This document shows, one piece after another, positions 17,451-27,256 of a stretch of 64,000 bases of DNA. Origin of the DNA: Rhodoferax sp. (GTDB taxonomy: Bacteria > Pseudomonadota > Gammaproteobacteria > Burkholderiales > Burkholderiaceae_C). Under the pieces are notes generated by a model, which saw nothing but the letters and a program-made list of their open reading frames with translations, was not told where the DNA came from and ran no database searches. Position 1 is the stretch's first letter; each line of letters opens with the position of its first letter. The position numbers and the translations under genes are program-made. The DNA lies in NCBI RefSeq assembly GCF_025354435.1, contig NZ_JANXMU010000010.1, forward strand, positions 19,645 through 83,644. The letters run 5' to 3'.

Positions 17451-18980
17451 ATGAAATTGCGCACCCAGATCATTGGCTTTGGTTTGGCCGGGACGCTGCT
17501 GGCGGCTTGGACCGGCGGTATTGGCCTGTACGCGTCGTCGCGGATGGGCGGCGCGCTGGACGATGCCATTCAGGCCAGCGTGGCGCTGCAGACCAGCCAA
17601 GAGGCCGACATGATGCATGACGCCGTGCGCGGCGATGCCCAGTTGGCCATTCTGGGGGCGATGGAGAAAAACCCGGCCCAGATCACTGAGGCCGACAAAG
17701 ACCTGAAGGAGCACGCCGAAACCTTCAACAAAGCCCTGACAGAATTGCAAGCCATGCCGCTCACATCGGAGAGCACTGCTGCACTGTCCAAAGTGCGGCC
17801 GCTGGTGCAAAAGTACATTGCCTCTGCGGCCCTGGTGGTGAGCGCATCGGGCTCCGACGTGCAGGCCGCCCAGGCCGCCGTGCCCGCATTGCAAGGGGCA
17901 TTTTCCGAACTGGAAAAAGAAATGGAGGGCTTGTCGGACACCATCCAGCGCAACGGTGCGGCTTTGAATGCGCAGGCCAAGCAGCATGTGGAAACCACGC
18001 GTATCACCATCGGCGCATCGCTGGTGCTGGCCTGCGTGGTGATGATGGCCTCAGCCCTGTGGCTGGCCCGCAGCATGACCCAGCCCATTGCCTACGTCGT
18101 AGGGGTGGCGGACCGGTTGGCCCAGGGCGATCTAGCCGCCGCCATCCAGCCTGCAGGCAACTTTGAGACCATGCAGTTGCTGCAGTCCATGGCCCATATG
18201 CAGAACAATTTTGCGGGCATCGTGCGCGATGTCAAAACCAATGCCGACGAGGTGGCCAACGCCAGTGCCCAGATATCGCAGGGCAACCAGGATTTGTCCA
18301 ACCGCACCGAGCAGCAGGCCAGCGCCCTGCAGCAAACGGCGGCCACCATGGAGCAGTTGGGCAGCAATGTGCGCAACAACGCCGACAACGCCCAGCAGGC
18401 CAACAAGCTGGCGCTGGGTGCGACCACTGTGGCCGTCAAGGGTGGTGAAATGATGGGCCAGGTGGTGCAGACCATGACTGGCATCAACGACAGCGCCAAG
18501 AAAATTGCCGACATCATCGGCGTGATCGACGGCATCGCTTTCCAGACCAATATTTTGGCCCTTAACGCCGCGGTCGAGGCGGCGCGCGCCGGGGAGCAGG
18601 GTCGGGGGTTTGCGGTGGTGGCCAGCGAGGTGCGCAACCTGGCCCAGCGCAGCGCCGAGGCCGCACGCGAGATCAAGGTGCTGATTTCCACCAGCGTGGA
18701 ACGGGTAGACCAGGGCACGCTGCAAGTAGGGCAGGCCGGGCAAACCATGGACGAGATCGTGGGGGCCATTCGGCGCGTGGCGGCCATCGTCACCCAAATC
18801 AGCGCCGCCAGTGCCGAGCAAAGCGCGGGTGTCAACGAGGTGGGGCAGGCGGTGTCGCAAATGGACCAGGCGACCCAGCAAAACGCTGCGCTGGTGGAGG
18901 AAAGTGCCGCCGCTGCCGCCAGCCTGACGCAGCAGGCACAGCAACTGGTGGATACGGTGGCGGCGTTCCGGCTGGCCTAG
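17451..18980 (+). CDS. methyl-accepting chemotaxis protein
   Basis: 509 residues from the ATG at 17451, preceded by AAAGAGGA; the open frame extends further upstream but without conserved sequence. Layout: membrane segment at about 7-30, a four-helix-bundle ligand-binding region in the periplasm, a second membrane segment near residue 185-205, a HAMP linker, then the cytoplasmic signalling hairpin with the conserved tip FQTNILALNAAVEAARAGEQ and GRGFAVVASEVRNLAQRS. No CheR-binding pentapeptide at the C-terminus (ends VDTVAAFRLA). Senses an unknown ligand and signals through CheA/CheW, which are not encoded here. Divergent from ugpB, but with no proof of functional linkage. Confidence 0.92.
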   Translation: MKLRTQIIGFGLAGTLLAAWTGGIGLYASSRMGGALDDAIQASVALQTSQEADMMHDAVRGDAQLAILGAMEKNPAQITEADKDLKEHAETFNKALTELQAMPLTSESTAALSKVRPLVQKYIASAALVVSASGSDVQAAQAAVPALQGAFSELEKEMEGLSDTIQRNGAALNAQAKQHVETTRITIGASLVLACVVMMASALWLARSMTQPIAYVVGVADRLAQGDLAAAIQPAGNFETMQLLQSMAHMQNNFAGIVRDVKTNADEVANASAQISQGNQDLSNRTEQQASALQQTAATMEQLGSNVRNNADNAQQANKLALGATTVAVKGGEMMGQVVQTMTGINDSAKKIADIIGVIDGIAFQTNILALNAAVEAARAGEQGRGFAVVASEVRNLAQRSAEAAREIKVLISTSVERVDQGTLQVGQAGQTMDEIVGAIRRVAAIVTQISAASAEQSAGVNEVGQAVSQMDQATQQNAALVEESAAAAASLTQQAQQLVDTVAAFRLA

Positions 18981-18984
18981 AAAC

Positions 18985-19290
18985 TTACTCGGGAATCAGG
19001 CAGGCCTCTACGACCTGTAAACCGTTGTCACGCGCAAAGTTGATGGCGAAGTCCCAGGCCATCACGTCGTACTCGCGCAGGTCGCTGTGCAAGATCACCA
19101 CCTTGGTTCCATTGATGGTGGTGGGCACGCACCAGGGGGAATAGCTCAGGTGGCTGCCGGGCTGTGCGCCGCCGGGGCGAAACTGGCTCAAAACACCTGC
19201 CAAACGCTCGGCCCAGTCACTCGGGCGGAAGGCTCTTCCGTCGTTGGTGACACCCTGGATAAAGACTTCTTTGGCGGAGGTGGAAACCAT
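18985..19290 (-). CDS. DUF3579 family protein
   Basis: 101 residues. The sequence (VFIQGVTNDGRAFRPSDWAERL at the start; WDFAINFARDNGLQV near the end) fits DUF3579, a small cytosolic family I recall next to argD-argF in Burkholderiales, as here. Function unknown; the conserved position suggests a link to arginine synthesis or a shared promoter region. Convergent with the chemoreceptor gene (4 bp apart) and divergent from argD. Confidence 0.8.
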   Translation of the reverse strand: MVSTSAKEVFIQGVTNDGRAFRPSDWAERLAGVLSQFRPGGAQPGSHLSYSPWCVPTTINGTKVVILHSDLREYDVMAWDFAINFARDNGLQVVEACLIPE

Positions 19291-19426
19291 CGGTGGGGCT
19301 TTTCAGAGGGGGTTGTGTGCAGTGCAAAAACCGGGCGGGTAAGCTGGTTTGGGCGGCACTTTGTGCTGGAATGATAGCGCCAATGGCACAGGTTGGGTAG
19401 ATTTGCTGCGGTGCACAATAATTGTA

Positions 19427-19438
19427 TCTTATATAAGA
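19427..19438. promoter_or_regulatory. palindromic operator candidate in the DUF3579-argD divergent region
   Basis: TCTTATATAAGA is a perfect 12-bp palindrome, preceded at 19402-19418 by TTTGCTGCGGTGCACAA and followed at 19469-19484 by CTGCAATGCATCGCAG, a near-perfect palindrome. They lie in the 294-bp gap between divergent genes and are good candidates for promoter and regulator-binding sites. The regulator is not identified from the sequence. Confidence 0.4.
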
Positions 19439-19584
19439 CTGAGGGCCATTTGGGGGGCTTGTGGCGGGCTGCAATGCATCGCAGTAATGCGGCATTGTCA
19501 AAAATATAAGCAATCTCTGCGCCTAGAATTACGTTTCAGTGGTGTAGTTGCCCTGAATCTGTAACGTCCACTTTGGAGAACTGC

Positions 19585-20787
19585 ATGTCTGCTTATCAAG
19601 AGGCTTCCTCGCCCCACACCATGAACACCTATGGCCGACTGCCGATTGCGCTGTCGCATGGCCAAGGCTGCCGCGTGTGGGACGTGAACGGCAAGTCGTA
19701 CCTGGACGGTTTGGGCGGCATCGCGGTCAACACGCTGGGCCACAACCACCCCAAATTGGTGCCTGCCCTGCAAGACCAGATCGGCAAGATCATCCACAGC
19801 TGCAACTATTACCACATCCCCCACCAGGAGGCGCTGGCCGCCAAGCTGGTGGAGCTGTCGGGTTTGACCAACGTTTTCTTTTGCTCCACCGGGTTGGAAG
19901 CCAACGAGGCCGCGCTGAAGCTGGCGCGCAAGTTTGGCCACGACAAGGGCATCGAGCGCCCCGAGATCGTGGTCTATGAAAAAGCCTTCCACGGCCGCAG
20001 CATTGCCACCCTCAGCGCCACCGGCAACACCAAAATCCAAAAGGGCTTTGGCCCCATGGTTGAGGGCTTCATCCGCGTGCCTCTGAACGACATCGAGGCA
20101 CTGAAGGCCGCCACCGCCAACAACCCCAACGTCACCGCCGTCTTCTTCGAGACCATCCAGGGCGAGGGCGGCGTGAACCCCATGCGCATCGAATACCTGC
20201 AGCAAGTGCGCAAGCTCTGCGATGAGCGCGACTGGCTGCTGATGATCGACGAAGTGCAGTGTGGCATGGGCCGTACCGGTAAATGGTTTGCCCACCAATG
20301 GGCGGGCATCAAGCCCGACGTGATGCCGCTGGCCAAGGGCCTGGGCTCGGGCGTGCCGGTGGGCGCGGTGGTGGCAGGCCCCAAGGCCGCGCACATCTTC
20401 CAGCCCGGCAACCACGGCACCACCTTTGGCGGCAACCCGCTGGCCATGCGCGCCGGGGTGGAAACTATCCGCATCATGGAAGAAGATGGCCTGCTGGAGA
20501 ACGCCGCCAAGGTGGGGGCGCACCTGCAAGCCGGGCTGCGCAACGCGCTGGAGGGCGTGGCGGGCTTCAAGGAAGTGCGCGGCCAGGGCCTGATGATTGG
20601 CGTGGAGCTCACCCGCCCCTGCGGCGTGCTGGCCCAGCGCGCGGTGGAGGCCGGGCTGCTGATCAGCGTGACTGCCGACAGCGTCATCCGCCTGGTGCCG
20701 CCGCTGATTTTGACCACCGCCGAGGCCGACGAGCTGGTGGCCATTCTGTGCCCCTTGATCAAGCAATTTTTGGCAGAACCGGTATGA
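19585..20787 (+). CDS. argD: acetylornithine aminotransferase
   Basis: 400 residues from the ATG at 19585 (ribosome-binding site TTGGAGA); a TTG at 19573 overlaps that site. Class III PLP-dependent aminotransferase with the family's DGLGGIAVNTLGHNHP start, the substrate-phosphate region CSTGLEANEAALKLA, Asp in MIDEVQCGMGRTG and the PLP Schiff-base Lys in PLAKGLGSGVPVGA. Converts N-acetylglutamate semialdehyde to N-acetylornithine with glutamate; many homologues also act on succinyl-diaminopimelate. Overlaps argF by ATGA, so the two arginine genes are translationally coupled. Confidence 0.93.
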   Translation: MSAYQEASSPHTMNTYGRLPIALSHGQGCRVWDVNGKSYLDGLGGIAVNTLGHNHPKLVPALQDQIGKIIHSCNYYHIPHQEALAAKLVELSGLTNVFFCSTGLEANEAALKLARKFGHDKGIERPEIVVYEKAFHGRSIATLSATGNTKIQKGFGPMVEGFIRVPLNDIEALKAATANNPNVTAVFFETIQGEGGVNPMRIEYLQQVRKLCDERDWLLMIDEVQCGMGRTGKWFAHQWAGIKPDVMPLAKGLGSGVPVGAVVAGPKAAHIFQPGNHGTTFGGNPLAMRAGVETIRIMEEDGLLENAAKVGAHLQAGLRNALEGVAGFKEVRGQGLMIGVELTRPCGVLAQRAVEAGLLISVTADSVIRLVPPLILTTAEADELVAILCPLIKQFLAEPV

Positions 20788-21707
20788 AGCACCCGTTAAA
20801 GCATTACCTGCAATTCAGCGACCTCAGCGCCGACGAGTACGCCTATATTTTTGGCCGTGCCGCGCTGATCAAGAAGAAGTTCAAAGCCTACGAAAAGCAC
20901 CACCCCCTGGTGGACCGCACCATGGCCATGATCTTCGAGAAGGCCTCCACCCGCACCCGCGTGAGCTTCGAGGCGGGCATGTACCAGCTGGGCGGCAGCG
21001 TGGTGCACCTGACCACCGGCGACAGCCAGTTGGGCCGCGCCGAGCCGATTGAAGACAGCGCCAAGGTCATCAGCCGCATGGTTGATCTGGTGATGATCCG
21101 CACCTTCGAGCAGACCAAGATCGAGCGCTTTGCCGCCCATTCGCGCGTGCCCGTCATCAACGGCCTGACCAACGAGTTCCACCCCTGCCAAATTTTGGCC
21201 GATATCTTTACCTACATCGAGCACCGCGGCTCCATCGCCGGTAAAACCGTGGCCTGGGTGGGCGACGGCAACAACATGGCCAACACCTGGCTGCAGGCCA
21301 GCGAGGTGCTGGGCTTTACCGTGCACGTCAGCACGCCCAGCGGCTACGAGGTGGACCAGTCGGTGGCGGGTATCCGCTCGGCCGAGAGTTACAAGGTCTT
21401 CAAAGACCCGATGCAGGCCTGTGCCGGGGCCGATCTGGTCACCACCGACGTCTGGACCAGCATGGGTTACGAGGCCGAAAACGAAGTCCGCAAAGCCGCC
21501 TTTGCCGACTGGTGCGTCGATCTGGAAATGATGGCCATCGCCAAGCCCGATGCGCTCTTTATGCACTGCCTGCCCGCCCACCGTGGCGAAGAGGTGGACG
21601 CCGATGTAATCGACGGGCCCCAGTCGGTGGTGTGGGACGAGGCCGAGAACCGCATGCACGTCCAGAAGGCACTCATGGAGTACCTGATGCTGGGCAAGCT
21701 GGAGTAA
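20784..21707 (+). CDS. argF: ornithine carbamoyltransferase
   Basis: 307 residues from the ATG at 20784, which overlaps the argD stop; the same frame is open far upstream inside argD but that part is not coding. Carbamoyl-phosphate loop STRTRVSFE, the HPCQILAD motif and the ornithine-binding FMHCLPAHRGEE are all present. Condenses carbamoyl phosphate with ornithine to citrulline in arginine biosynthesis. The anabolic role is inferred from coupling to argD and absence of arcA/arcC neighbours. Confidence 0.96.
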   Translation: MKHPLKHYLQFSDLSADEYAYIFGRAALIKKKFKAYEKHHPLVDRTMAMIFEKASTRTRVSFEAGMYQLGGSVVHLTTGDSQLGRAEPIEDSAKVISRMVDLVMIRTFEQTKIERFAAHSRVPVINGLTNEFHPCQILADIFTYIEHRGSIAGKTVAWVGDGNNMANTWLQASEVLGFTVHVSTPSGYEVDQSVAGIRSAESYKVFKDPMQACAGADLVTTDVWTSMGYEAENEVRKAAFADWCVDLEMMAIAKPDALFMHCLPAHRGEEVDADVIDGPQSVVWDEAENRMHVQKALMEYLMLGKLE

Positions 21708-21711
21708 ACCC

Positions 21712-22029
21712 ATGTTCACCGTCTGCCAAAGCTGCGGCATCTGCTGCGCCAGCTTCCGCGTGGACTTTGCGGTGGAGGAGTCGCAGGAGCAGGGGGGCAG
21801 CGTACCCGAGGGCCTGGTGGTCGAGGTCAACGCCCGCCTGCGCCGCATGCGCGGCACCGACCACAGCCCGCCGCGCTGCGCCGCCTTGACTGGCACCTTG
21901 GGCGAGCGCGTGGCCTGCGGCATCTACGAATGGCGGCCTTCGCCCTGCCGGGAATTCGAAGCGGGCAGCGCCGCCTGCCTGCAAGCCCGCACGCGCCGGG
22001 GTTTGTCGAATGCTCTACTTTTTGAATAA
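21712..22029 (+). CDS. YkgJ-type cysteine-cluster protein
   Basis: 105 residues. CQSCGICC at residues 5-12 plus later Cys residues (RCAAL, VACGIYEWRPSPCREF) match the zinc/iron-chelating CxxCxxCC family often called YkgJ. Probably binds a metal; no reaction is known. It starts 4 bp after argF and likely shares its transcript. The last codons and stop run into a copy of the dispersed repeat. Confidence 0.82.
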   Translation: MFTVCQSCGICCASFRVDFAVEESQEQGGSVPEGLVVEVNARLRRMRGTDHSPPRCAALTGTLGERVACGIYEWRPSPCREFEAGSAACLQARTRRGLSNALLFE

Positions 22030-22072
22030 AAAATTAATAGCGTTTTGCGAAGGTGGAATCTACGCTAGAGGC
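22028..22072 (+). repeat. dispersed palindromic repeat, degraded copy
   Basis: AAATTAATAGCG then, after a spacer, ATCTACGCTAGAGGC. It overlaps the stop of the YkgJ-like gene. The right half matches the copy near 31869. Confidence 0.5.
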
Positions 22073-22190
22073 AGTTTTAAGGCCTGAAAAAAGCCTTGTT
22101 TTTTGGGTTTTCTGAAAATCCAGGGGAATTCGGCAGCTGTTGGAAATAACCGACACCACGCCTGTTTTTGCGGTGCTACCTTCCGGCACT

Positions 22191-22820
22191 ATGCAAAACC
22201 TCTGGGACATCTCTCCTCCAATATCCCCCGGCTGCCCGGTTTTCCCTGGCGACACGCCCTACCAGCAGCACTGGTCGGCCACCATCACGCCCGACTGCCC
22301 GGTCAATGTCAGCGCCATCACCTTGTCGCCGCATGTCGGCGCGCACGCCGATGCGCCGCTGCACTACGACCCGCAGGGCGCGGCCATCGGCGCGGTCGAT
22401 CTGGAACCCTACCTGGGCCCCTGCCGCGTCATCCACTGCATCGGCTGCGGGCCGCTGGTGCGCTGGGAGCACCTGGCCCACGCGCTGGTGGATCTGCCGC
22501 AGCGGGTGTTGGTGCGCACTTACCAGCGCATGCCGGTAGACCGCTGGGATGCCGACCTGGCCGCCTTCGCCCCCGACACTGTGGAGCGCCTGGCCGCCCT
22601 GGGCGTGCTGCTGATCGGCATCGACACCGCCAGCATCGACCCGGCCAGCAGCAAGACGCTGGAAAGCCACCAGACCATCCGCCGCCTCAACCTGCGCGTG
22701 CTGGAAAACCTGGTGCTCGACGATGTACCCGAGGGCGACTACGAGCTAATTGCCCTGCCGCTCAAGCTGATGACCGCCGATGCCTCCCCCGTGCGCGCAA
22801 TCCTGCGTGCACTGCCTTGA
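22191..22820 (+). CDS. kynB: kynurenine formamidase (arylformamidase)
   Basis: 209 residues from the ATG at 22191; the open frame extends 17 codons further up without support. Cyclase/KynB family: the starting [17 protein letters not shown] and the metal-binding [12 protein letters not shown] (two His and one Asp) are the family hallmarks. Hydrolyses N-formylkynurenine to kynurenine and formate, step 2 of tryptophan degradation. First of kynB-kynU-kynA, 34 bp before kynU. No Lrp-type kynR gene is adjacent. Confidence 0.94.
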   Translation: MQNLWDISPPISPGCPVFPGDTPYQQHWSATITPDCPVNVSAITLSPHVGAHADAPLHYDPQGAAIGAVDLEPYLGPCRVIHCIGCGPLVRWEHLAHALVDLPQRVLVRTYQRMPVDRWDADLAAFAPDTVERLAALGVLLIGIDTASIDPASSKTLESHQTIRRLNLRVLENLVLDDVPEGDYELIALPLKLMTADASPVRAILRALP

Positions 22821-22854
22821 CTACGCAATCCTGCGTGCTCTTTGAAAGTAAAAA

Positions 22855-24141
22855 ATGACAAGCTTGCATGACTGCCTGCGCCTCGATGCGCAAGACCCTT
22901 TAGCCCCGCTGCGCGAGCACTTCAGCCTGCCACCGGGCGTGATCTACCTAGACGGCAACTCCTTGGGTGCACTGCCCCGCGCCACCGCCGCCCGCGTGGC
23001 CGAGGTGGTCACGCAGGAATGGGGCACCGACCTCATCAAGGCCTGGAACACCGCCGGTTGGTTCGACCTGCCGCAGCGCCTGGGCAACCAGATCGCCCGC
23101 CTCATCGGTGCCCGCCCCGGCGAGGTGGTGGCGACCGACAGCACCTCGGTCAACCTGTTCAAGGTGCTTACCGCTGCCATCCATATGGCCAGCGCCGACG
23201 CGCCGCAGCGCAAGACAATAGTCAGCGAGCGCAGCAACTTCCCCACCGATTTGTACATCGCCGAATCGCTGTGCCGCCAGCACGGCTTTCGTCTGCAACT
23301 GGTTGAGCCTGAGGAAATCGCCACCTCCCTGACTTCCGAGGTTGCGGTGCTGATGCTGACCCACGTGAACTACCGCACCGGTGCGATGCACGACATGCCT
23401 GCCGTCACCGCCGCCGCCCACGCCGCTGGCGCGCTGATGCTGTGGGACCTAGCGCATAGCGCGGGCGCCGTGCCGGTGGACCTGACCGGCGCGGGGGCCG
23501 ACTTTGCCGTAGGCTGCGGCTACAAATACCTCAACGGCGGCCCCGGTGCCCCGGCCTTTGTGTGGGTCAACCCCGTGCATGCCGACCGCTTCTGGCAGCC
23601 GCTGGCCGGGTGGTGGGGCCACGCCACGCCGTTCACCTTCACACCTGACTACCGCCCCGCGCCCGGCGTGCAGCGCTACCTGTGCGGCACCCAGCCGATG
23701 ATCAGCCTGTCGGCGCTGGAGTGCGGGCTGGACGTGTTTGCGGCCGCCGCCACTTTGATTCCCAACCAGACGGCGATGGAAACCCTGCGGCAGAAATCGC
23801 TGGCCTTGACCGACCTGTTCATCACCCTAGTAGAGCAGCGCTGCGCCGGTTTCGGTCTGGATCTGGCCACTCCGCGCGAGCACGCCCGGCGCGGCTCGCA
23901 GGTGTCCTTGAGCAAATCCGAAGGTGCGTACGCCATCGTCCAGGCGCTGATTGCCCGCGGCGTGATCGGCGACTTCCGCGCCGGCGACGGTGCGGCCCAC
24001 CCGGACATCCTGCGCTTTGGTTTCACCCCGCTGTACCTGGGCTATGAGGACGTGTGGCACGCGGTGGAGCAACTGCGCGAGGTGCTGCAAACGGCAGAGT
24101 GGCAGCGCCCCGAGTTCAACACCATCAGCGCGGTGACCTGA
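22855..24141 (+). CDS. kynU: kynureninase
   Basis: 428 residues. PLP-dependent class V aminotransferase fold: [12 protein letters not shown] near the N-terminus, [11 protein letters not shown] for PLP phosphate binding, [14 protein letters not shown] and the PLP-Lys in [16 protein letters not shown]. Cleaves kynurenine to anthranilate and alanine. Middle gene of the tryptophan-to-anthranilate operon, one base before kynA. Confidence 0.96.
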   Translation: MTSLHDCLRLDAQDPLAPLREHFSLPPGVIYLDGNSLGALPRATAARVAEVVTQEWGTDLIKAWNTAGWFDLPQRLGNQIARLIGARPGEVVATDSTSVNLFKVLTAAIHMASADAPQRKTIVSERSNFPTDLYIAESLCRQHGFRLQLVEPEEIATSLTSEVAVLMLTHVNYRTGAMHDMPAVTAAAHAAGALMLWDLAHSAGAVPVDLTGAGADFAVGCGYKYLNGGPGAPAFVWVNPVHADRFWQPLAGWWGHATPFTFTPDYRPAPGVQRYLCGTQPMISLSALECGLDVFAAAATLIPNQTAMETLRQKSLALTDLFITLVEQRCAGFGLDLATPREHARRGSQVSLSKSEGAYAIVQALIARGVIGDFRAGDGAAHPDILRFGFTPLYLGYEDVWHAVEQLREVLQTAEWQRPEFNTISAVT

Positions 24142-24142
24142 G

Positions 24143-25003
24143 ATGGGCTGCCCCCACAACCAGATCGGCGACACCGAAAAAATCGTCCAGGACGAACACG
24201 CCCAGCTCGACTTCAGCCAGTCCATGAGCTACGGCGACTACCTGCAGCTCGACAGCATTTTGTCGGCGCAAAAACCCTTGTCGCCCGCGCACGACGAGCT
24301 GCTGTTCATCGTGCAGCACCAAACCAGTGAACTCTGGATGAAGCTCATGCTGCACGAGCTGCACGCCGCCATCCGCTGCGTGGCTACCGACGACCTGCAC
24401 AGCGCCTTCAAGATGCTGGCCCGGGTGAGCAAAATCATGGCCCAGCTGGTCCACGCCTGGGACGTACTGGCCACCATGACCCCGCCCGAGTACAGCGCCA
24501 TGCGCCCGTATCTGGCCAGCTCCAGCGGCTTCCAGAGCGCGCAGTACCGCTGCATCGAGTTTGCGCTGGGCAACAAAAATGCCGCCATGCTGAAACCGCA
24601 CGCCCACCGCCCCGACCTGCTGGCCCTGGTGCAGACCGCCTATGAAGCCCCTTCGCTGTACGACGAAGCCCTGCGCCTCATGGCCCGCCGTGGCCTGGCC
24701 GTACCCGCTGATTATTTGCAACGCGACTGGACCCAGCCCTACGTGGCCAGCCCCGAGGTGGAAGCCGCCTGGCTGGTCGCCTACCGCGACCCGCGCCAGC
24801 ACTGGGATCTGTACCAGCTGGGCGAAAAGCTCACCGACCTGGAAGACACTTTCCGCCTCTGGCGCTTTCGCCACGTCACCACCGTGGAGCGCGTCATCGG
24901 CTTCAAGCGCGGCACCGGTGGCACCGGCGGCGTTAGCTACCTGCGCAAAATGCTGGACGTGGTTCTTTTCCCGGAGATTTGGACTCTGCGCACCAATTTG
25001 TAG
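24143..25003 (+). CDS. kynA: tryptophan 2,3-dioxygenase
   Basis: 286 residues. Haem-dependent dioxygenase with the characteristic [29 protein letters not shown] and the C-terminal [13 protein letters not shown] loop that closes on L-tryptophan. Opens the indole ring to N-formylkynurenine, the first step of the pathway. It begins one base after the kynU stop. Together kynBUA convert tryptophan to anthranilate and alanine; no anthranilate dioxygenase is visible in this window. Confidence 0.96.
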   Translation: MGCPHNQIGDTEKIVQDEHAQLDFSQSMSYGDYLQLDSILSAQKPLSPAHDELLFIVQHQTSELWMKLMLHELHAAIRCVATDDLHSAFKMLARVSKIMAQLVHAWDVLATMTPPEYSAMRPYLASSSGFQSAQYRCIEFALGNKNAAMLKPHAHRPDLLALVQTAYEAPSLYDEALRLMARRGLAVPADYLQRDWTQPYVASPEVEAAWLVAYRDPRQHWDLYQLGEKLTDLEDTFRLWRFRHVTTVERVIGFKRGTGGTGGVSYLRKMLDVVLFPEIWTLRTNL

Positions 25004-25085
25004 CCGTGCCGGTGGTCGGGGCTGGGTCGTTACAATTTACTAACTTTTTAACCCTCCCGCACAGATTCTGCGTGCACCACTAGCT

Positions 25086-25892
25086 ATGACTTTAGTAGCA
25101 ATCTTGATCGCCACCCTGTGCGCCGGTATTGGCAGTGTGTGGGTGGCGGCCGTACTCAGTTTTGGGGTGCTGGCGCGCTACACCCAGCACATGCTGAGCC
25201 TGGCGGCAGGTGCACTGCTGGCCACGGCTTTCATGCATTTGCTGCCCGAGGCGTTCGAGAGCCAGTCCAGCGCGCAAGAGCTGTTTGGCACGCTGCTGGT
25301 GGGGTTGGTATTCTTCTTCTTGCTCGACAAGGCCGAGCTATGGCACCACGGGCATGAGCACCACCATGGGCCGCAGACCGATGCCCATGCGGGCCACAGC
25401 CACCACGACCACCACCATGATGGCCATGCCACCCCGCCCCGCACCGGTGGCTGGGCGGTGCTCACCGGCGACAGCGTGCATGCCTTTGGCGACGGCATTC
25501 TGATTGCTTCGGCCTTCATGGCCGATATGCGCTTGGGCTTTGTGGCGGCGCTGGCGGTGCTGGTGCACGAGGTGCCGCACCACATGGGCGACCTGGTGGT
25601 GCTGCGCGGCGCGTCCAGCAACCGCCGGGTGGCATCGCTTAAAGTGTCGCTAGCCGGAGCCGTGACCGCGCTGGGCGGCATGGTGGGCTACGGGCTGGTG
25701 GATTTGCTGCACGACTGGCTGCCGTACTTTCTGGTGGTGGCCAGCAGCAGCTTTATCTACGTGGCGTTGGCCGATCTGATTCCACAGCTGCAAACCCGGC
25801 TCAGCGCCCGCGCTACCGCAGCGCAGATTGCTTGGCTGCTGATCGGCATGGGGTTGGTGACGCTGGTGAGCCGTTTAGTCCACGAGCACTAA
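25086..25892 (+). CDS. ZIP family divalent metal transporter
   Basis: 268 residues, about eight membrane segments. The His-rich loop (HHGHEHHHGP... HHDHHHDGH, about residues 88-117) lies between segments 3 and 4. Transport-site residues appear in VHAFGDGILIASAF (segment 4) and VHEVPHHMGD (segment 5). ZIP proteins import zinc or other divalent cations. It sits 82 bp after kynA on the same strand; the link to kynurenine metabolism is not established. Its stop overlaps the convergent FmdB gene by 4 bp. Confidence 0.9.
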   Translation: MTLVAILIATLCAGIGSVWVAAVLSFGVLARYTQHMLSLAAGALLATAFMHLLPEAFESQSSAQELFGTLLVGLVFFFLLDKAELWHHGHEHHHGPQTDAHAGHSHHDHHHDGHATPPRTGGWAVLTGDSVHAFGDGILIASAFMADMRLGFVAALAVLVHEVPHHMGDLVVLRGASSNRRVASLKVSLAGAVTALGGMVGYGLVDLLHDWLPYFLVVASSSFIYVALADLIPQLQTRLSARATAAQIAWLLIGMGLVTLVSRLVHEH

Positions 25893-26113
25893 CAACAAGC
25901 GCAGCCTGCGCGGTGCTTGAGGCGCTGGTAATTGGCTTCCACGCTTTGGCCGTGGGCGCTGTTGGCGCGGCGGGGTTCGGCGGTGCTGAGCGTCAAGACG
26001 CGCTGGGCGGCATTGCCACAGGCGGGGCAGGCGCAAGGGTCGTCCCGTTCGGCCAGTCGGCGGATGGCTTCAAAGCCGCCACAGGCGGGGCAAACATAAT
26101 CGTAAGTTGGCAT
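25889..26113 (-). CDS. FmdB-type zinc-ribbon protein
   Basis: 74 residues with two CxxC knuckles (YVCPACGG and CACPACGN) after the family start MPTYDY, followed by a Gln/Arg-rich tail ending CACC. FmdB proteins are putative regulators; function uncertain. First codons are separated from the GST gene by 12 bp, so it is probably co-transcribed as the last gene of that minus-strand group. Confidence 0.82.
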   Translation of the reverse strand: MPTYDYVCPACGGFEAIRRLAERDDPCACPACGNAAQRVLTLSTAEPRRANSAHGQSVEANYQRLKHRAGCACC

Positions 26114-26125
26114 GGAAAGATAGTC

Positions 26126-26749
26126 TCAAGGCATGCCATTGCGGCCATGCAGTCGAAAGCCCGGGCGCAGGCTCAGGCGTTCGTAGTAGGCCTGCACGGC
26201 GGGCAGGGCGGGCCGCTCCATGGGGGCGGCAAACCAGCGGTGGGTGGACAGGCCCAGCACGATGTCGGCCAGGGTGAAGTCGGCACCGGTGGCGTAGGCC
26301 CCGGTTTTTTGTAGTTGGCCGTCCAGCATTGCCATGTGGCGGTTCCAATTCTGCACACCTGCCGCAATGGCTCCCGGGTCGGTGTGGGCGGGGCTTTGGC
26401 GCACCAGGGCCATGAAGGCGTAGCGCCAGGCGTTGTTCAGCTCGGTGGCTTGCCAGTCCATCCATTGCTCGACCAAGGCACGGGCCTGGGGGGCCGCGGG
26501 CAGCAGGTCGGTGCGGGCATGCTGGGCGGCCAGGTAGCGGCAAATCGCGTTGGATTCCCACAGCACAAACGCGCCATCGCGGACCACCGGCACCATGGCG
26601 TTGGGGTTCAGCGCGCGGAACGCGTCCACCTCGGTGGACTGGAAGCCCGAGCCCCATTGCTGGTGCTCGAAGGGGATGTCCAGCTCGGCGCACAGCCACA
26701 GCACTTTGCGCACGTTGATGGAGGTGGATTTACCCAGTAACTGCAGCAT
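26126..26749 (-). CDS. glutathione S-transferase
   Basis: 207 residues. N-terminal thioredoxin-like domain (LLGKSTSINVRKVLWLCAEL) with the cis-Pro motif MVPVVRDG and the Ser/Glu pair LWESNAICRYLA that grips glutathione; C-terminal helical domain with the conserved FTLADIVLG N-capping box. Cytosolic; conjugates or reduces unknown electrophiles. Confidence 0.9.
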   Translation of the reverse strand: MLQLLGKSTSINVRKVLWLCAELDIPFEHQQWGSGFQSTEVDAFRALNPNAMVPVVRDGAFVLWESNAICRYLAAQHARTDLLPAAPQARALVEQWMDWQATELNNAWRYAFMALVRQSPAHTDPGAIAAGVQNWNRHMAMLDGQLQKTGAYATGADFTLADIVLGLSTHRWFAAPMERPALPAVQAYYERLSLRPGFRLHGRNGMP

Positions 26750-26764
26750 GGCGAGATACCCGGT

Positions 26765-27256
26765 TTAGCGCGGCTGGTAGCCGATCACGCGCCACTGGCC
26801 ATCGGCTTCGCGCACGGTGGTGACGAGTTCTTCCACGTCTTTTTTGTCGGCAAAGTGGGAGTCAAAAATGGCGGTGACGTATTCGCCGTCGGCCCGGCCG
26901 GGCAGGGTGGTTTTATAGACCACGGTGGACGCGGTGCGGCTCTCGAACGCGCCAAACGGTGCGCGCACGCCAGGGATGCTGTCCATCCACTGCCCTATTT
27001 GCACCATGTTGCGGAAGGTCTGGCTGCTGGCTTCGTAGGCCCCGCCCCAGTTACCCCGGTCCAGCATGGACAGCCAACCGGCGGCGGCAAGCTGGCCTTC
27101 GGCCTGTTTGGATAGTTCTGCCGACGGTGCGGCGGCAGAGGCAGTGGCGGCGGGTGCAGCAGCCGGTTTGGCGGCCTGGGCCTGAGCGGTGTGGGCGAAC
27201 AACAGGCCCGATGCGGCCAAACACAGGCTGAGGGAGGTGGATTTAAACAAAGTCAT
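26765..27256 (-). CDS. secreted DUF4019-like protein
   Basis: 163 residues from the ATG at 27256, where a Sec signal peptide (SLCLAASGLLFAHTAQAQ) begins; the longer upstream open frame is rejected. An Ala/Pro-rich linker follows, then a domain with WLSMLDRGNWGGAYEASSQTF and a terminal WRVIGYQPR, resembling DUF4019. Probably periplasmic. Function unknown. Confidence 0.7.
   Translation of the reverse strand: MTLFKSTSLSLCLAASGLLFAHTAQAQAAKPAAAPAATASAAAPSAELSKQAEGQLAAAGWLSMLDRGNWGGAYEASSQTFRNMVQIGQWMDSIPGVRAPFGAFESRTASTVVYKTTLPGRADGEYVTAIFDSHFADKKDVEELVTTVREADGQWRVIGYQPR

Noticed and set aside
20283..20783. N-terminal extension of argF into argD
   Set aside because: The true start at 20784 overlaps the argD stop and gives the usual 307-residue enzyme; the extra sequence is Arg/Gly-rich and lies in another frame of argD.
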